A stretch of DNA of 64,000 bases from Nematopogon swammerdamellus (GCA_946902875.1 OX336351.1:4585761-4649760), one strand, 5' to 3'. Numbered from the stretch's first letter, positions 1 through 9,806 are shown. Notes: generated from the sequence alone by a model not told the origin. Program-made: numbers and translations.

Positions 1-66
1 TAGCGTGAATAGGCACCTGTCTGGCCGGCATGGCATTCGCAACCCCCGTGTATGACTGAATGTCTT
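1..66 (+). mobile_element. LINE family A, 3' end fragment (cut by window edge)
   Basis: This stretch matches the 3' coding end and start of the 3' UTR of the LINE at 57412-57895 (GGCGTGAATRGGCACCTGTC, then CCGGCATGGCATTCGCAACC). It begins inside the element because the window begins there. It is non-functional debris. The match is read by eye. Confidence 0.75.
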
Positions 67-77
67 ATGAATTCTGT

Positions 78-396
78 ACCGTGTGGGGCCGGTACCTTAA
101 AAGAATAGCCCCACTGCATCTCTCCCCGTGTATGTCGTAAAAGTCGACTAAGGGATATGACTCCCTTCTCATATTACTAGGTGGTAGGGTTTAACCCGCC
201 CGGGTTGGTGCCACCGCACTGAATGAAAGGTCGGTCGAAACGGCTATGTAAATAGTTTGTGTTTTCCGTCCAGTTCAGTGTAGCCGGCGAAGGGAAGCAC
301 TGACGTGGCACCAAGTTCACCCGGTGTTATGGGCTGACATCACGGATGTTGTAGGTGATGTAGCCAACCGTGTCAGTTTCAATAAAAAAAAAAAAA
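78..396 (+). mobile_element. SINE with alternative head c
   Basis: The body (GGTGGTAGGGTTTAACCC ... GTGTCAGTTT, A-rich tail at 383-396) is that of the main SINE family, but the tRNA/5S head is absent. The first ~100 bases (GTGTGGGGCCGGTACC ... GACTAAGGGATATGACTCCC) instead match the 5' part of a separate dispersed repeat seen alone at 24800-25145. The same junction occurs at 54142-54484 and 63664-64000, so this is a propagating composite and not a one-off insertion. No Pol III A or B box is obvious in this head. Confidence 0.85.
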
Positions 397-410
397 TGTC
401 CGTGGACGTC

Positions 411-1622
411 GCACTATGGGGCTTCTTGTATGGAAGCGCGGAAAAAAGTCCATAACTTCTAAAGTATTTGAGATATTCAATTTATTTTTTCTGTGAAATT
501 AATGTTTCCTATAGCCGCTTCATATGACATCAAATACGGTGTTGCCACAGAAAACTGAAATATATATGAAAATTGACTTCAGTCAAGAGCGTTCGATTCC
601 ACTTAATGCATTTTGTAGATAATATGTGGTGTAAAAATAACACATTTATCTCAAATACTATCAAGCGGCCTCAAACTTAGACCTTGTCAACTAACTCTAG
701 TCATAATAATATATATACAGTAAAATAAAATTAAAAACTTAGTCCTCTAAAAGTGCGCTTACATCATCACCTATATTTCTATCTTTTACTTTTTTGAAAA
801 TGGGCCTAAGGTGTGCCATCACAGGGTCTGATGACGTCATCATAAGGTTCATGACATCCTCATTAGTAGCCACTCTGCTGCACTTTCTGGAGTGTCGCAA
901 GCGATATTTCTTGTAGTCCTTGTTTCGGGATTCTTGTGCTTCCTCCGACAGAGAACCGACAGGAAAAATGCAGTTCTCCACAATGGCCTCTCCATGTATG
1001 AGTATTTTGTGCACCGTGGATGGCTTATTGTACCATTCATACAGGGACACGAACTTCTTTGCCGTCTCGAGGCAATATGCGCCGAATTTGTTCGAGTTAT
1101 AATGTGTAAGTTTGAAGTGTTGTAAATGGTGCATTTGCAGGTATTTGCAGCTGGATTTGCTTTTATCTATTAAAGTACATACTCAGGACAACGTCAGTAT
1201 GCATGAGCACTTGGAGGCAAATGGAGGCAAAAATATACGTCCAAGAGTTCTAAAAAACATATGGAATTTCGACTATGTAACAAAAAAAAAATTATTTTTG
1301 AAAACTCAACAATTATATTCATATTTGATTTACGTGTATTTATTGAGCATAAGATTTGCTTTGAGAAAAAAAATTACCATAGATATCTAGACAACGGATC
1401 CTGAAAATAAAAATTGGCATTTTCTTGCACGTGAATGCAATCAGTTGCGCAACAATGGCCTTCCCTGACTTTGCGACTCTGTAGAAAAAAAAGTATGTGT
1501 CAAAACAGAACCATAGTCAGGATTCCAATGTAGTGTTTATATAGTTATTATTATATATATATGTGTACTATATATCACGAACTTTGTTAAATGGACTTAA
1601 TTCCTCTAAAGCCCCATAGTGC
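411..1622. mobile_element. TIR DNA transposon remnant, CACTATGGGG ends
   Basis: The left end reads GCACTATGGGGCTT and the right end is its reverse complement. A 3-bp GTC lies just outside both ends (408-410 and 1623-1625), a possible target duplication. The ends contain CACTA, which suggests the CACTA/Chapaev group, but 3-bp duplication and superfamily are inferences. It encloses a minus-strand ORF at 739-1134. At 1212 bp it is too short for a complete autonomous element. Confidence 0.55.
739..1134 (-). CDS. C-terminal part of a transposon-borne protein, unidentified
   Basis: A 131-residue frame ends at a natural stop (ALLED). It has a compact hydrophilic protein-like composition, with LYEWYNKPSTVHKILIHG near residue 31, LSEEAQESRNKDYKKYR near 62 and SRKCSRVATNEDVMNLM near 82. 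The spacing of charged and hydrophobic residues looks like real coding sequence. I do not recognise the family with certainty. It sits within the inverted repeats at 411-1622, so it is probably the carboxyl end of that element's protein, with the amino part deleted. The ATG at 1134 may not be a true start, because the preserved part could be entered from upstream sequence now lost. Confidence 0.45.
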   Translation of the reverse strand: MHHLQHFKLTHYNSNKFGAYCLETAKKFVSLYEWYNKPSTVHKILIHGEAIVENCIFPVGSLSEEAQESRNKDYKKYRLRHSRKCSRVATNEDVMNLMMTSSDPVMAHLRPIFKKVKDRNIGDDVSALLED

Positions 1623-1632
1623 GTCGTTAGAC

Positions 1633-1890
1633 GGTGTAAAATTGTAGGTCCCTTCCTTTGGCACTTACTAGGCGGTGGGCTCAGATAAAATTGTAGCCGA
1701 CTGGTTTGGTACCACCGTACTGGATATAAGACGGCCGCATAGCAACCTTGGCTGTTTTCTCCTCTAGTTCAGTATAGCCAGCAATCCAAAGGGATCTCTC
1801 CGGTATGGCGCCGAACTTCTCGGAGGTGGTATTAGCTGGTCGGAGCGTGTGCTTTGTTTGAACCCTCGATGTAGTAGAAAAAAAAAATCC
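1633..1890 (+). mobile_element. SINE-related body, variant D
   Basis: TGTAGGTCCCTTCC, ACTAGGCGGTGGGCTC, then TTGTAGCCGACTGG and a short A-run near 1874. The same arrangement in reverse follows the tRNA-like head at 57165-57390. It shares the GTAGGTCCCTTCC start and TACTAGG(C/T)GGT with the main SINE body but differs downstream, so it is a sister body without its head. Confidence 0.55.
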
Positions 1891-2039
1891 CCGTTGCTCT
1901 CGAAGTAAGACTATTCCAGTCTCACTATATAACGACTGAGTCTGCAAAGCTAGACAAGACATAAGAAGTACCGCCGCCGTAATGACCATCTTTACTAGTA
2001 CAGCTTCTTGCAGTACTTCTAGTTACAAGGCGCCCTATA

Positions 2040-2146
2040 GACCACTATCACCACCACACCACCACCACCACCAGCCATCCAAAGGGATGTCCTCGATACG
2101 GCGTCTTCTCTAGGGTGACCGGAGTATTATCATGGTCGGTTCTCAG
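2040..2146 (+). repeat. CAC microsatellite plus fragment of SINE variant D
   Basis: A short (CAC)n run at about 2044-2072 is followed by ATCCAAAGGGATGTC ... GGCGTC, which resembles the 3' part of the variant D body at 1790-1820. Highly decayed. Confidence 0.4.
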
Positions 2147-2384
2147 AGGTAGGGTTTATCCCGACAGGGTTGGTACCACCGCGCCAGCATTATGTCCGCA
2201 CTGAATGAAACGTCTCGGTCGAAACGGCTATGTAAATAGTTCGTGTTTTCCGTCCTGTTCAGTGTGGCCGACATGAAATGTAGGGAAGCACTGACATGAC
2301 ACCTAGTTCACCCGGTGTTGTGGGCTGACATCACGGATGGTGTAGGTGATGTAGCCAACCGTGTCAGTTTGAATAAAAAAAAAA
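2147..2384 (+). mobile_element. SINE body, 5'-truncated
   Basis: Main-family body from GGTAGGGTTTATCCC to the CAGTTTGAAT(A)n tail. The head is missing. One short internal duplication (CCAGCATTATGTCCGCACTG in place of CCGCACTG) distinguishes this copy. Confidence 0.85.
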
Positions 2385-2639
2385 TTGTCATCCGATTTTA
2401 AAAATTTCTTTGATCAATATTTAAAATGGACCTTCAGGATGGACATAGATTATGCCAGCGAAAGCTAGTATGTTATAAAGTAGGTTTTAAAATAAGTTTT
2501 AGGGCTCGTGCGGTGGGGTAGCGAACGGAGCGTTGCGGCGATACAGGATACCTACAGGACACCTTGTGCGGTGTACGAAAAAACCGCGCTCGCCTTGCGT
2601 GTAAGAAGGGAATGGCCGCAGAACCCTCGCGTGAGCAAC

Positions 2640-2960
2640 ATGCACAGTCAGTCATTCAGTCAGCGTGTAAGCGTCCACTGCTGGACATACGCCTCTCCAA
2701 TTTTCCTCCAGTCCTCCCGGCCTTCAGCGGTACGGAACCACTGCTTTCCGCCGACTTGATGTCGTCGTCCCACCTGGCGGGTGGTCTTCCCACACTCCGT
2801 TTTCCTGTCCACGGCCGCCAGTGTAGGACACGGTTACTTCAACGGTCGTCGTCTCTTCGGCTGACGTGCCCAGCCCACTGCCACTTGAGCTTAGCCACCC
2901 TGTATCAATATCGACTACGTGCCTCGTCATGTTGCTCACGATGTTTACCTCGCGCCGACG
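2640..2960 (-). pseudogene. RTE-like LINE, C-terminal remnant
   Basis: Translating the minus strand, with one frameshift near 2830, gives in order KLKWQWAGHV, SRRDDDR, SNRVLHWRPWTGKRSVGRPP, ARWDDDIK, QWFRTAEGREDWRKIGEAYV and QQW, followed by a stop and a TGACTGA-rich tail. This is the run of motifs seen at the end of RTE-type reverse-transcriptase polyproteins. The catalytic reverse transcriptase core is absent. A plus-strand sister lies at 54645-54958. Confidence 0.75.
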
Positions 2961-3640
2961 AGGTCCGAGGACCAAGTCAGCACGATGGTATCCATCGTGG
3001 GCATGCCCAAACTATCAATCAGAGTGCCCAATAACAGCTAGTAGGCTCGAATCACCTCCACGCCCCGCATATCGCGGTCACAAGCAGCGACAACCCGGTA
3101 TTACCCGCAGTTACCGCCACCCGGCTTATGGTCCGTTAATGTCCCCTCACTCTCAAGCTCCCCGTTCCCTTCGGTACTAGGGTGGCGCTCCATTACCTCT
3201 GGATTCGTGCGTCGGCGCAGCCAACATACACAGCTAACATGCAATTTTTCGTAACTGAGCTACCCTACAGACGCGGTACTATTGGATTCCCTTCTCAGTA
3301 TCTCCTCAATAAATCATGATATTAATTGTCCCAGCACAGACAAACGAGAAGTGCCATCTTGCCGCCTTTGTATGCGTCGCTTTAACAATAAGCATCTTAG
3401 CGGTCTTCGTTGGCTATTAGGGTGCTGCATAAGACTTCTAGTTCGCTTTAGTTGAAGGAAAGACAGAAAGAAAGAAATGATTTTTATTTTCTCTTAAATT
3501 AATCCTTCATAAATAACAACCAGTACCAAAAAAATTAAAACAGAAAAATTTACTTCTAGGCAGAAACAGTGGCCAGCACCACCAAAGGGAGGCTCACGCA
3601 GGCTTCTCCATTCTGTCAACTTGCACGATTTCAACTTGCA
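2961..3640. other. No supported feature
   Basis: Moderately GC-rich to about 3200, then AT-rich. The 5' part may still be upstream sequence of the minus-strand LINE, but I could not read a continuous frame. A short GAAAGACAGAAAGAAAGAAA run lies near 3458. Confidence 0.4.
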
Positions 3641-3775
3641 GAGCGGAGCAGAGCAGAGCAGAGCAGAGCAGATCAGATCAGAGCAGAGCAGAGCAGAGCA
3701 GAGCAGATCAGATCAGATCAGAGCAGAGCAGAGCAGGGCAGGGCGGCGCGGGGCAGGGCAGGTCAGAGCAGTACT
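3641..3775. repeat. GAGCA/GATCA pentanucleotide minisatellite
   Basis: About 25 tandem 5-base units, mostly GAGCA with blocks of GATCA and later GGGCA/GGGCG variants. The period keeps two overlapping plus frames open (repeats of AEQSR and similar), which is an effect of the 5-base period and not evidence for coding. Confidence 0.95.
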
Positions 3776-3951
3776 CGCGATGAGAGCGCTGATCTTCCGC
3801 TGCTCCCAACAGGCGTACCACATAATAAAATTAAAAGAATATACATCTCACATGACATCATCAGAATCTTGTCACACTTTAGAAGATCTAACTGTTCGAT
3901 ATTTTAATAGAATATTCATCCAGTTGTCCAGGTTCGAATACTGGTCCGGAC

Positions 3952-4300
3952 CAGAGTTGCCAGATGTCCGGTTTTGGACCGAACAGTCCGGTTTTTGAGG
4001 CTTGTGTCCGGTCTACAAAATAATCAAAAATCGAACAAATAAAAACGTCCGGTTTTTCTTCTCGCAAATCTAACTGTGTTCTTCGATTTTACAATCAGTT
4101 CGATCAGTTCAACCCTTTTATTTATTACTCTCCCATTTATTTTCAAAAGTAAAGGCCATGAAACATTTTGTAGGTACTTGAAAATCAATCCGACCATTCA
4201 TTTTTTATGAAAAATCTGTAGTAAGTACCTGAAAAATCAAAGGCCCAAACATTTGATGAAAAATGTCCGGTTTTTTCAACTGAGCCATCTGGCAACCCTG
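3952..4300. mobile_element. hAT-type MITE with 8-bp target duplication
   Basis: The left end CAGAGTTGCCAGATGTCCGG and the right end (reverse CAGGGTTGCCAGATGGCTCA) are inverted repeats. Flanks are GTCCGGAC (3944-3951) and GCCCGGAC (4301-4308), an 8-bp duplication with one mismatch. CAG(A/G)GTTGCCAG ends with 8-bp duplications are characteristic of hAT elements. There is no coding sequence inside. Internal GTCCGGTTTTT motifs recur. Confidence 0.75.
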
Positions 4301-4308
4301 GCCCGGAC

Positions 4309-5480
4309 GTATTTTTTCTCATTATTTCGGCTTTGCATCTAGGTATGTATTTATAATTTTACATTACTTTATGTTATTATTTAAATAACTTTTTTCACAA
4401 TAAAAAAAGAATAAATATTACAAACTAAACTATATTAAAAATTAATTATAATAAAATAAACATAAATTAAATACAACTACTACAATTAAACATATGAAGA
4501 AAAAGGAGGGTTGAGCGTCGGGGGTGCGGTGGGAGCGCTAGGAAAGAAGGTAAATCTCCTCCAGTTCTGCCAACTCCCCTGCGGTACCTAGGACACTTGC
4601 ATATTAATTAATATTATTGTATAAAATATATCTAAAATATACAGCCAACACCTTTAAATTGTGCTTATTGTCGTCAACTTGCTGTTTTCTAGCAAATTGA
4701 CTGAAAGGTGGATATTAAATTTAATTATCACTTTGAGCAAAATATCAAATTACCTATTATTATAAACTTCAAAGAGACCTAAGCCTTTACTAAAACCCTC
4801 TAAATGTCTAAGCATTATCATCATCCCACGAAATCTGGGTTAAATTGACTTGTAAAGGGTATTTTAAAATCACCCGCTTGTCAAATACGAGGTCAAATAT
4901 TTACCAATTTTGGAAAAAACAATTTGGGAAATATAGGTAATGTTTGTTTATACATATGTGTTGGCCCTGCTCGCGTAAATATATGAACCAAGATAACAAC
5001 CAATAAAATATTGTGGTAAATACCGCGCCACCAAGTTCAATGTTAACATTATACGAAGCCGCGGGCTAACGCTATTAATTAATATTGTTCCCGTTTGATT
5101 AATTATTGAGATATTAATAAATTTAATTTGAGCGCGGTAGAGTCGCCAAGAAGACGTATCGAACGCGCAATTTGTCTTTGTAATCTCAGCTTTGCCGAGC
5201 AAACAAAACGGGCCCGCTTACACAAGCGAGTCTACTCGACCGCTCCCCTTAGAACAAATATTATTATCCGTGAGAACAGTTTGAAGTAGCCTCAAATTTG
5301 ATGGGGCTTTACAACATCACTGTACGAATGTTGTGGTTTTGATGTCAGTCAATGTTTTGACAACTCATTTGTTGAAACGTGGCTGCAGGACACAAACTCT
5401 TGGGCACAGCCACCGTGCCAGTTCGGTCATGTAGGTTCCGCAGATTCAAAAACCTGTCAAAAACCATATTATCATGTTTT
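4309..5480. other. No supported feature; AT-rich
   Basis: Long AT-rich stretch with scattered short frames on both strands and no motif I recognise. A GC-richer patch at 5190-5250 contains short CGAG/CTCG repeats only. Confidence 0.5.
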
Positions 5481-5489
5481 GTCTGTCTG

Positions 5490-5640
5490 CAATGCAAAGT
5501 GTCATACAAATGCAAAAAATGCCTGTGGCGCCATCTATTATTTAGTAGGGTAAATATGTGCTAATCGATTCTTCTTAGCACGCTTCTCGTATGGGAACCC
5601 GTCTTATTTTTTTTTTGTTTTAACTTTTTTTATGACTTCT
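5490..5640. repeat. Dispersed repeat fragment (GGCGCCATCTATTATT)
   Basis: GTGGCGCCATCTATTATT followed by CGTATGGGAACCCGTCTT resembles 62300-62370 (GTGGCGCCATCTATTATTCA ... GTATGGGAGCCCCCCTT). Probably the 3' UTR of a LINE. Confidence 0.4.
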
Positions 5641-5815
5641 TCATTCAAAAGGGTCAAGAGCACAGTGCCCGTAATCGACGAGCAAGTTGTGTCGTTAAAG
5701 AACAAGAGTGGAAGGCGTTAGGGGTGTGTCAGGACTCAGGACTCAGGATCACGGCACTCGGAGATCTATTGTTTTTTATAAAAAGCGCGAGATGTGGCGC
5801 CGAGACACCCATAAC

Positions 5816-6207
5816 GTCAGCCTCGATAGCTCAGTGGTGCAGACAGTCAACCGTCGCTATTGAATGTTAAGCAACGCTGGGTGCGGTCAGTACTTGGATG
5901 GGTGACCGCTGACCGTTGGAGGCTGACCGAGGTTCGGATTCCTCGTAAAACTGTAGGTCCCTTCCCTCCTAATCTTACTTGGTGGTAGGGTTTAACCCGC
6001 CCGGGTTGGTACCACCGCGCTGAATGAAACGTCGGTCTAAACGGCTATGTAAATAGTTTGTGTTTTCCGACCAGTTCAGTGTAGCCGGCACGATCAAAGG
6101 GGGAAGCACTGACATGGCACCTAGTTCACCCGGTGTCATGGGCTGACATCACGGACGTTGTAGGTGATGTAGCCAACCGTGTCAGCTTGCATAAAAAAAA
6201 AAAAAAA
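5816..6207 (+). mobile_element. Full-length SINE with tRNA/5S chimeric head
   Basis: The head starts GTCAGCCTCGATAGCTCAGT; TAGCTCAGTGGT fits a tRNA A box. From 5866, TGTTAAGCAACGC ... GTACTTGGATGGGTGACCGC closely follows the 3' half of 5S rRNA, including its internal control region. GGTTCGGATTCC at about 5932 fits a tRNA B box. The body continues through GTAGGTCCCTTCC, GGTGGTAGGGTTTAACCC and ATGTAAATAGTTTGTG to TGTAGCCAACCGTGTCAG and a 14-A tail. It does not code. It would be transcribed by RNA polymerase III and moved by a LINE. It is the clearest reference copy of the family here. Confidence 0.92.
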
Positions 6208-6440
6208 CGTGGCTAACTTGCCGGCATCGTTTTATATCAATTATAGTGTTTACAGCACTTAAAGTATTTTGTAGTAGAACTTAAAGTAGCGGCTTGTCAC
6301 TTCTATCTCCCATCCTTCTCTCGCTCACGCGCGGCGATCTTCAAAGCGATGGTCAACGCCTTCAGTCGCCAAACGATCCGTCCATCAGCAAGCCGCGCGC
6401 GATACAGTACAGGTACAGTTCACTGGTGCAATTGCGCAAA

Positions 6441-6512
6441 GTATTATAGTATTTATAGTATTTATAGCATTTATATTATTTATAGCATTTATAATATTTA
6501 TTATATTTATAT
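6441..6512. repeat. ATTTATAGT-type minisatellite
   Basis: Imperfect 9-base units (ATTTATAGT, ATTTATAGC, ATTTATATT) repeated about eight times. Confidence 0.85.
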
Positions 6513-7044
6513 CTTTGGTGCTGAAATTGTTGGTCGAGCACATGTAAGTGCAGCACAACTCTGAAGACGGGCGAAGTGGGGTTGAGCCGGGGTGTTGCGG
6601 GGCGCTGCTGTGCACAGGTCTCTACCGGCACGATATATAAATCGGTAGGTCGCTATTGTGTGTCGCCTGGAAACCCCACGCCGCCGCTCCTAATTAATTA
6701 TCAATCGACTCCACATAGGAGCTAACGAACTCCTTGCTGTGAAGATCGGTACAAGCCAATTTGCGCCTTATTACGAAGGGCATAAGATCTGTGTTGATGC
6801 AGGGCACAATTTGAGGCAGATTATAAGTTTAGTGCAAAGCGATACGTGTATGTGCAGTTGTGCAATTGCGATCGGATAATTTAGCGGATGAGCGTTTATA
6901 GGATTTCAAACATTGAGTTAATGTTGGCGAGTAGAAAACAAAAGATAAGTCGCAATGGTGTGTTAGAATTTTTGAAAGCAGACCACCGAACATCGATATT
7001 ATTCACGTCATACAAATTATGTACTGAACTCACAGTCGTGTTAG

Positions 7045-7290
7045 AAAAATCCGGCCAAGTGCGAGTCGGGCTCGCGCCCCGAAGTTTCCACACGATAAAA
7101 AAAATGTTGAAAAAAGACGTTTCTTAATTTTTCACTTTTGATTTGTTCCGATTCCGATTCCGCCAAAATATCATATATTCTGTGCCAAAATTTCAACCGG
7201 CTAGCATTGCGGTTCCAAAGATACAGCTATCGGATGTACGGACGGACAGACAGACAGTTGTAGGCTTTGTAATAGTAATTATTTTTTTTA
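7045..7290 (+). mobile_element. LINE 3' tail fragment (GCCAAGTGCGAGTCGG type)
   Basis: CCGGCCAAGTGCGAGTCGGG, later GGTTCCAAAGATACAGCT and ACGGACGGACAGACAGACAG. The same order of motifs recurs at 61696-62480, and the second half at 23100-23210. It is a dispersed 3' UTR repeat without coding sequence. Confidence 0.6.
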
Positions 7291-7466
7291 ACAATAAATG
7301 AAACTTAAAAAAAATTGGATGGCTTTTTACATGACAACTGCACTCATGACGAAATTGGAAAGCTAACTGGATTTATTTGTCTCGATCATGGCTAGATAAA
7401 TAAAAATCATAGGTCTGAGTGCCGAGGACTCATCAATCACAGTTGAAGTGTAAATAGGGCTGCCAT

Positions 7467-8288
7467 ATAAAACGTGTCCCAAAACTCAACATCAAGCGGG
7501 AATCAGGGAGTAGGCCAGTTTATGAGTACCCAGGTACCTAACCCTATGACTATTTTAATTTTAATATTGACTGTTTTATGGCTTTTTAATTTTTATTATA
7601 AGATTTTATTTTTTTAAATACACACCTTATTAAATTGACATGACTTAATTGTACTGCTTTATGAAGACGATATATTTATGTATGTGTATAATGGATGTTT
7701 TAATATTTAGTGTGCGCTAAAAGGAAAAAAGGAAAAAATAAATGTTTACTTCAATTAGAGATTATATAATATAATGTACATGAGAGTTTATATAATATTA
7801 TTTATTAGTTGAGTGGCTATGTAATGAATTTGTAAATTTTAGGAAATTGAATGTTTGTGCTTATGTAAATTTATAAAATGTTTGTCATACCAGTGCATGG
7901 TTATTATGGAAGATAAACGAATATGAATACGAATATGAATATGAATATGAGGGAAAAATAAGAAAAAAAAATCGGAGTTATTTGTATTTTATGATATGAG
8001 CATTTTTTTAAAAACGTTGAAACAACATTTTTAGGTACTACGACTACAAATTTGCAAAATATATAATTGTTAAAAAAAAATTTATTGGTAGCCTAAATAA
8101 CTCTGCTATTGATCAGTATCCCAAATAAAACCAGAATGCCTTTATAGTTTTACCAGAAAAATATTCAGTAAAATTTTTTTCTAAAAAAATAAATGACTAA
8201 AAATTTTATTCTTATTTTTCACTGGCTGGTCATAAACTGGCCTACTCCCTGGTTCCTGCTTGACGTTGAGTTTTGGGACATCCTGTAT
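7467..8288. mobile_element. Mariner-like TIR element (GTCCCAAAACTCAAC ends)
   Basis: GTGTCCCAAAACTCAAC, AGCGGGAATCAGGGAGTAGG and CCAGTTTATGA at 7475-7527 recur inverted at 8228-8281. The right outer end reads TACAGGATGTCCC on the minus strand, like the other TATACAGGGTGTCCC elements here. The left outer end is mutated. Inverted repeats are about 60 bp. The 700-bp interior is AT-rich without transposase motifs. It seems to interrupt a LINE C fragment (8290-8450). Confidence 0.7.
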
Positions 8289-8289
8289 A

Positions 8290-8450
8290 AAATGACTACC
8301 TCGATGTATCCCCAGACTGAGTTTTTGCAGGATATACTACGGGAATCACTGGTTTCTAGTAGCGATCGCCATTCTAGAACCCACCTCGAGAACGAAGACC
8401 TTGGCTCCTCCGGCCAATATAATCTGCATAAGATCAGGGGTTTCAAATGT
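8290..8450 (-). pseudogene. LINE family C, C-terminal fragment
   Basis: The minus strand gives YWPEEAKVFVLEVGSRMA after small frame corrections, then degenerate sequence with LGIHRG where better copies have AIQRGNAA. The DNA aligns closely with 59985-60090. The TIR element at 7467-8288 cuts the 3' side. On the far side (about 7400-7460, minus strand) a degenerate IDESSALRPMIF-like stretch may be its continuation. Confidence 0.65.
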
Positions 8451-8494
8451 GCTTGTCAAGTCTTGAAAGCACACCGCAGAAAAGTCAAATCAAA

Positions 8495-8600
8495 TCAAAA
8501 AACGTTTATTGCACATAAAGTTGTACTGAAGGTAGCGCATATATATAAAAATACCTTATATAAATATAAGGTCGTCATATCTCACAGGCAGGTAATTAGT
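8495..8600 (+). repeat. Dispersed repeat start (AAATCAAATCAAAAAACG)
   Basis: CAAATCAAATCAAAAAACGT then TTATTGCACATAAAG. A related TTTATTGCACGCCAATTAGG is at 15410. Probably a LINE-linked or 3' UTR repeat; origin unclear. Confidence 0.3.
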
Positions 8601-8609
8601 GATATGTTT

Positions 8610-8995
8610 AAGAGCCTGTCTTATCGGTACTACTATGGCCGCTGCTCTTACGAACTTGCTTCCCTCATTCCTCCACCCTCCTCCTGTTCGCCTTCGCCAA
8701 ACACCGCCATACTCTCGTGGAACACCCCTTTGTAGTCGACCGAAGAGTTCTTCGAACTGTACGATTCGCTAAAATAAATCGTTCTTGTGTCGCACTTCAA
8801 AGGTGTGGAACGGGCTACCGGGGAATATCTTTCTCCACTCGTACAATCCACGGATCTTCAAATCGCGGCTTAATAACCTTTCCTCAGCGACATTAGTCCG
8901 CCTCCAAGTCGGACTGGCACCTCCTCGAGGGTGAAATTGACTGCGCCTGAGGGTTCGACCTCGAGAACAGTCACCCAGTTCGGAATCAATAAAAA
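8610..8995 (+). pseudogene. LINE B-like 3' end, frameshifted
   Basis: SLSYRYYYGRCSYELASLIP is read first. After a shift near 8690 come HTLVEHPFVVDRRVLRTVRF and a truncated HGSSNRGLITF end. This parallels residues 197-280 of the ORF at 47586-48479. The 3' UTR (GCGACATTAGTCCGCCTCCA ... AACAGTCACCCAGTTCGG) differs from that copy and matches, inverted, 34330-34470. It ends in an A-run at 8989-8997. Confidence 0.8.
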
Positions 8996-9004
8996 AAAAC
9001 AGTT

Positions 9005-9215
9005 GAGTAAGTATTTCAGTATTTAAGCAGCACTGTGAGTTCGTCGCCTTTGCTGGGGAGAATCTTGGAGTGTGGAGTCCGGGCGCCAAAGACTTCGTGA
9101 AGCAGCTAGGTGAGTTGGAAGTGTCCGGAGTGCGTCTCGCACCAAAGCGTTCCTCACACAAAATACCAGTCTCGCCATCCAGCGAGGAAACGTGGCGCCC
9201 GTCCTCGGTACAATG
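9005..9215 (+). pseudogene. LINE family C, C-terminal fragment
   Basis: EFVAFAGENLGVWSPGAKDF is followed after decay by LAIQRGNVAPVLGTM. These match AVETLGPWS and AIQRGNAAS of the 19420-19890 copy. It lies directly downstream of the LINE B-like tail and upstream of a SINE. Confidence 0.75.
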
Positions 9216-9223
9216 AGTTATGT

Positions 9224-9806
9224 TTTTTAATTTTTTTTTAATTTTGGAAACTTACACGGTTGGCTACATCACCTATGTACAACATCCGTAAGCCCATAAC
9301 ACTGGGTGAACTAGGTGCCATGTTAGTGCTTCCCTTCATTTCTTGTCGGCTACATCGAACTGGACGGAAAAACACGAACTATTTACATAGCCGCTTCGAC
9401 CGACGAGACGTTTCGCTCAGTGCGCTGTACCAACCCGGCCGGGATAAACCCTACCACCTAGTAAGGTAAGAAGAGGGAAGGGACCTACAGTTTACCGTGT
9501 AATCCGAACCACGGTCAGCCTCCAACGATCGATTTTTTTTTTTTATTGAAACTGACACGGTTGGCTACATCACCAAAAAATCCGTGATGTCAGCCCATAA
9601 CACCGGGTGAACTTGGTGCCACGTCAGTGCTTCCCTTCGGTCGTGCCGGCTACACTGAACTGGACGGAAAACACAAACTATTTGCATAGCCGTTTCGACC
9701 GACCTTTCATTCGATCGGTCACCCTTCCAAGTACTTGTACAAGACCTCGCTCAGCGTTGCTTAACAACAGTCGATCGACCGCACCACTGAGCGAGCTACC
9801 GAGGCT
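9224..9806 (-). mobile_element. SINE (tRNA/5S head) interrupted by a second SINE
   Basis: On the minus strand the element runs from GAGGCT near 9806 (head with A box, 5S-like GTTAAGCAACGCTGAGCG and B box) to the T-run at 9224-9240. It is split at 9532-9711 by a younger truncated copy. Removing that insert restores the consensus order CAACGATCG-GTCACCC. Confidence 0.88.
9532..9711 (-). mobile_element. 5'-truncated SINE nested in another SINE
   Basis: Starts at the T-run, includes AACTGACACGGTTGGCTAC ... CGTTTCGACCGACCTTTCAT, then stops where the host copy resumes. CGATCG lies on both sides (9526-9531 and 9712-9717) and may be the target duplication. CGATCG is itself palindromic, so the exact length is uncertain. 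Confidence 0.8.

Noticed and set aside
2564..3034. 156-residue plus ORF
   Set aside because: Shadow of the minus-strand RTE-like remnant.
3569..3998. Two overlapping plus ORFs rich in E, Q, S, R
   Set aside because: They derive from the 5-base minisatellite and run into a MITE.
5866..5925. 5S rRNA gene
   Set aside because: Only the 3' half is present, inside a dispersed SINE.
8193..8735. 180-residue plus ORF as a single gene
   Set aside because: It crosses three unrelated elements (TIR end, reverse LINE C, LINE B-like); only the last 40 residues are element-coded.
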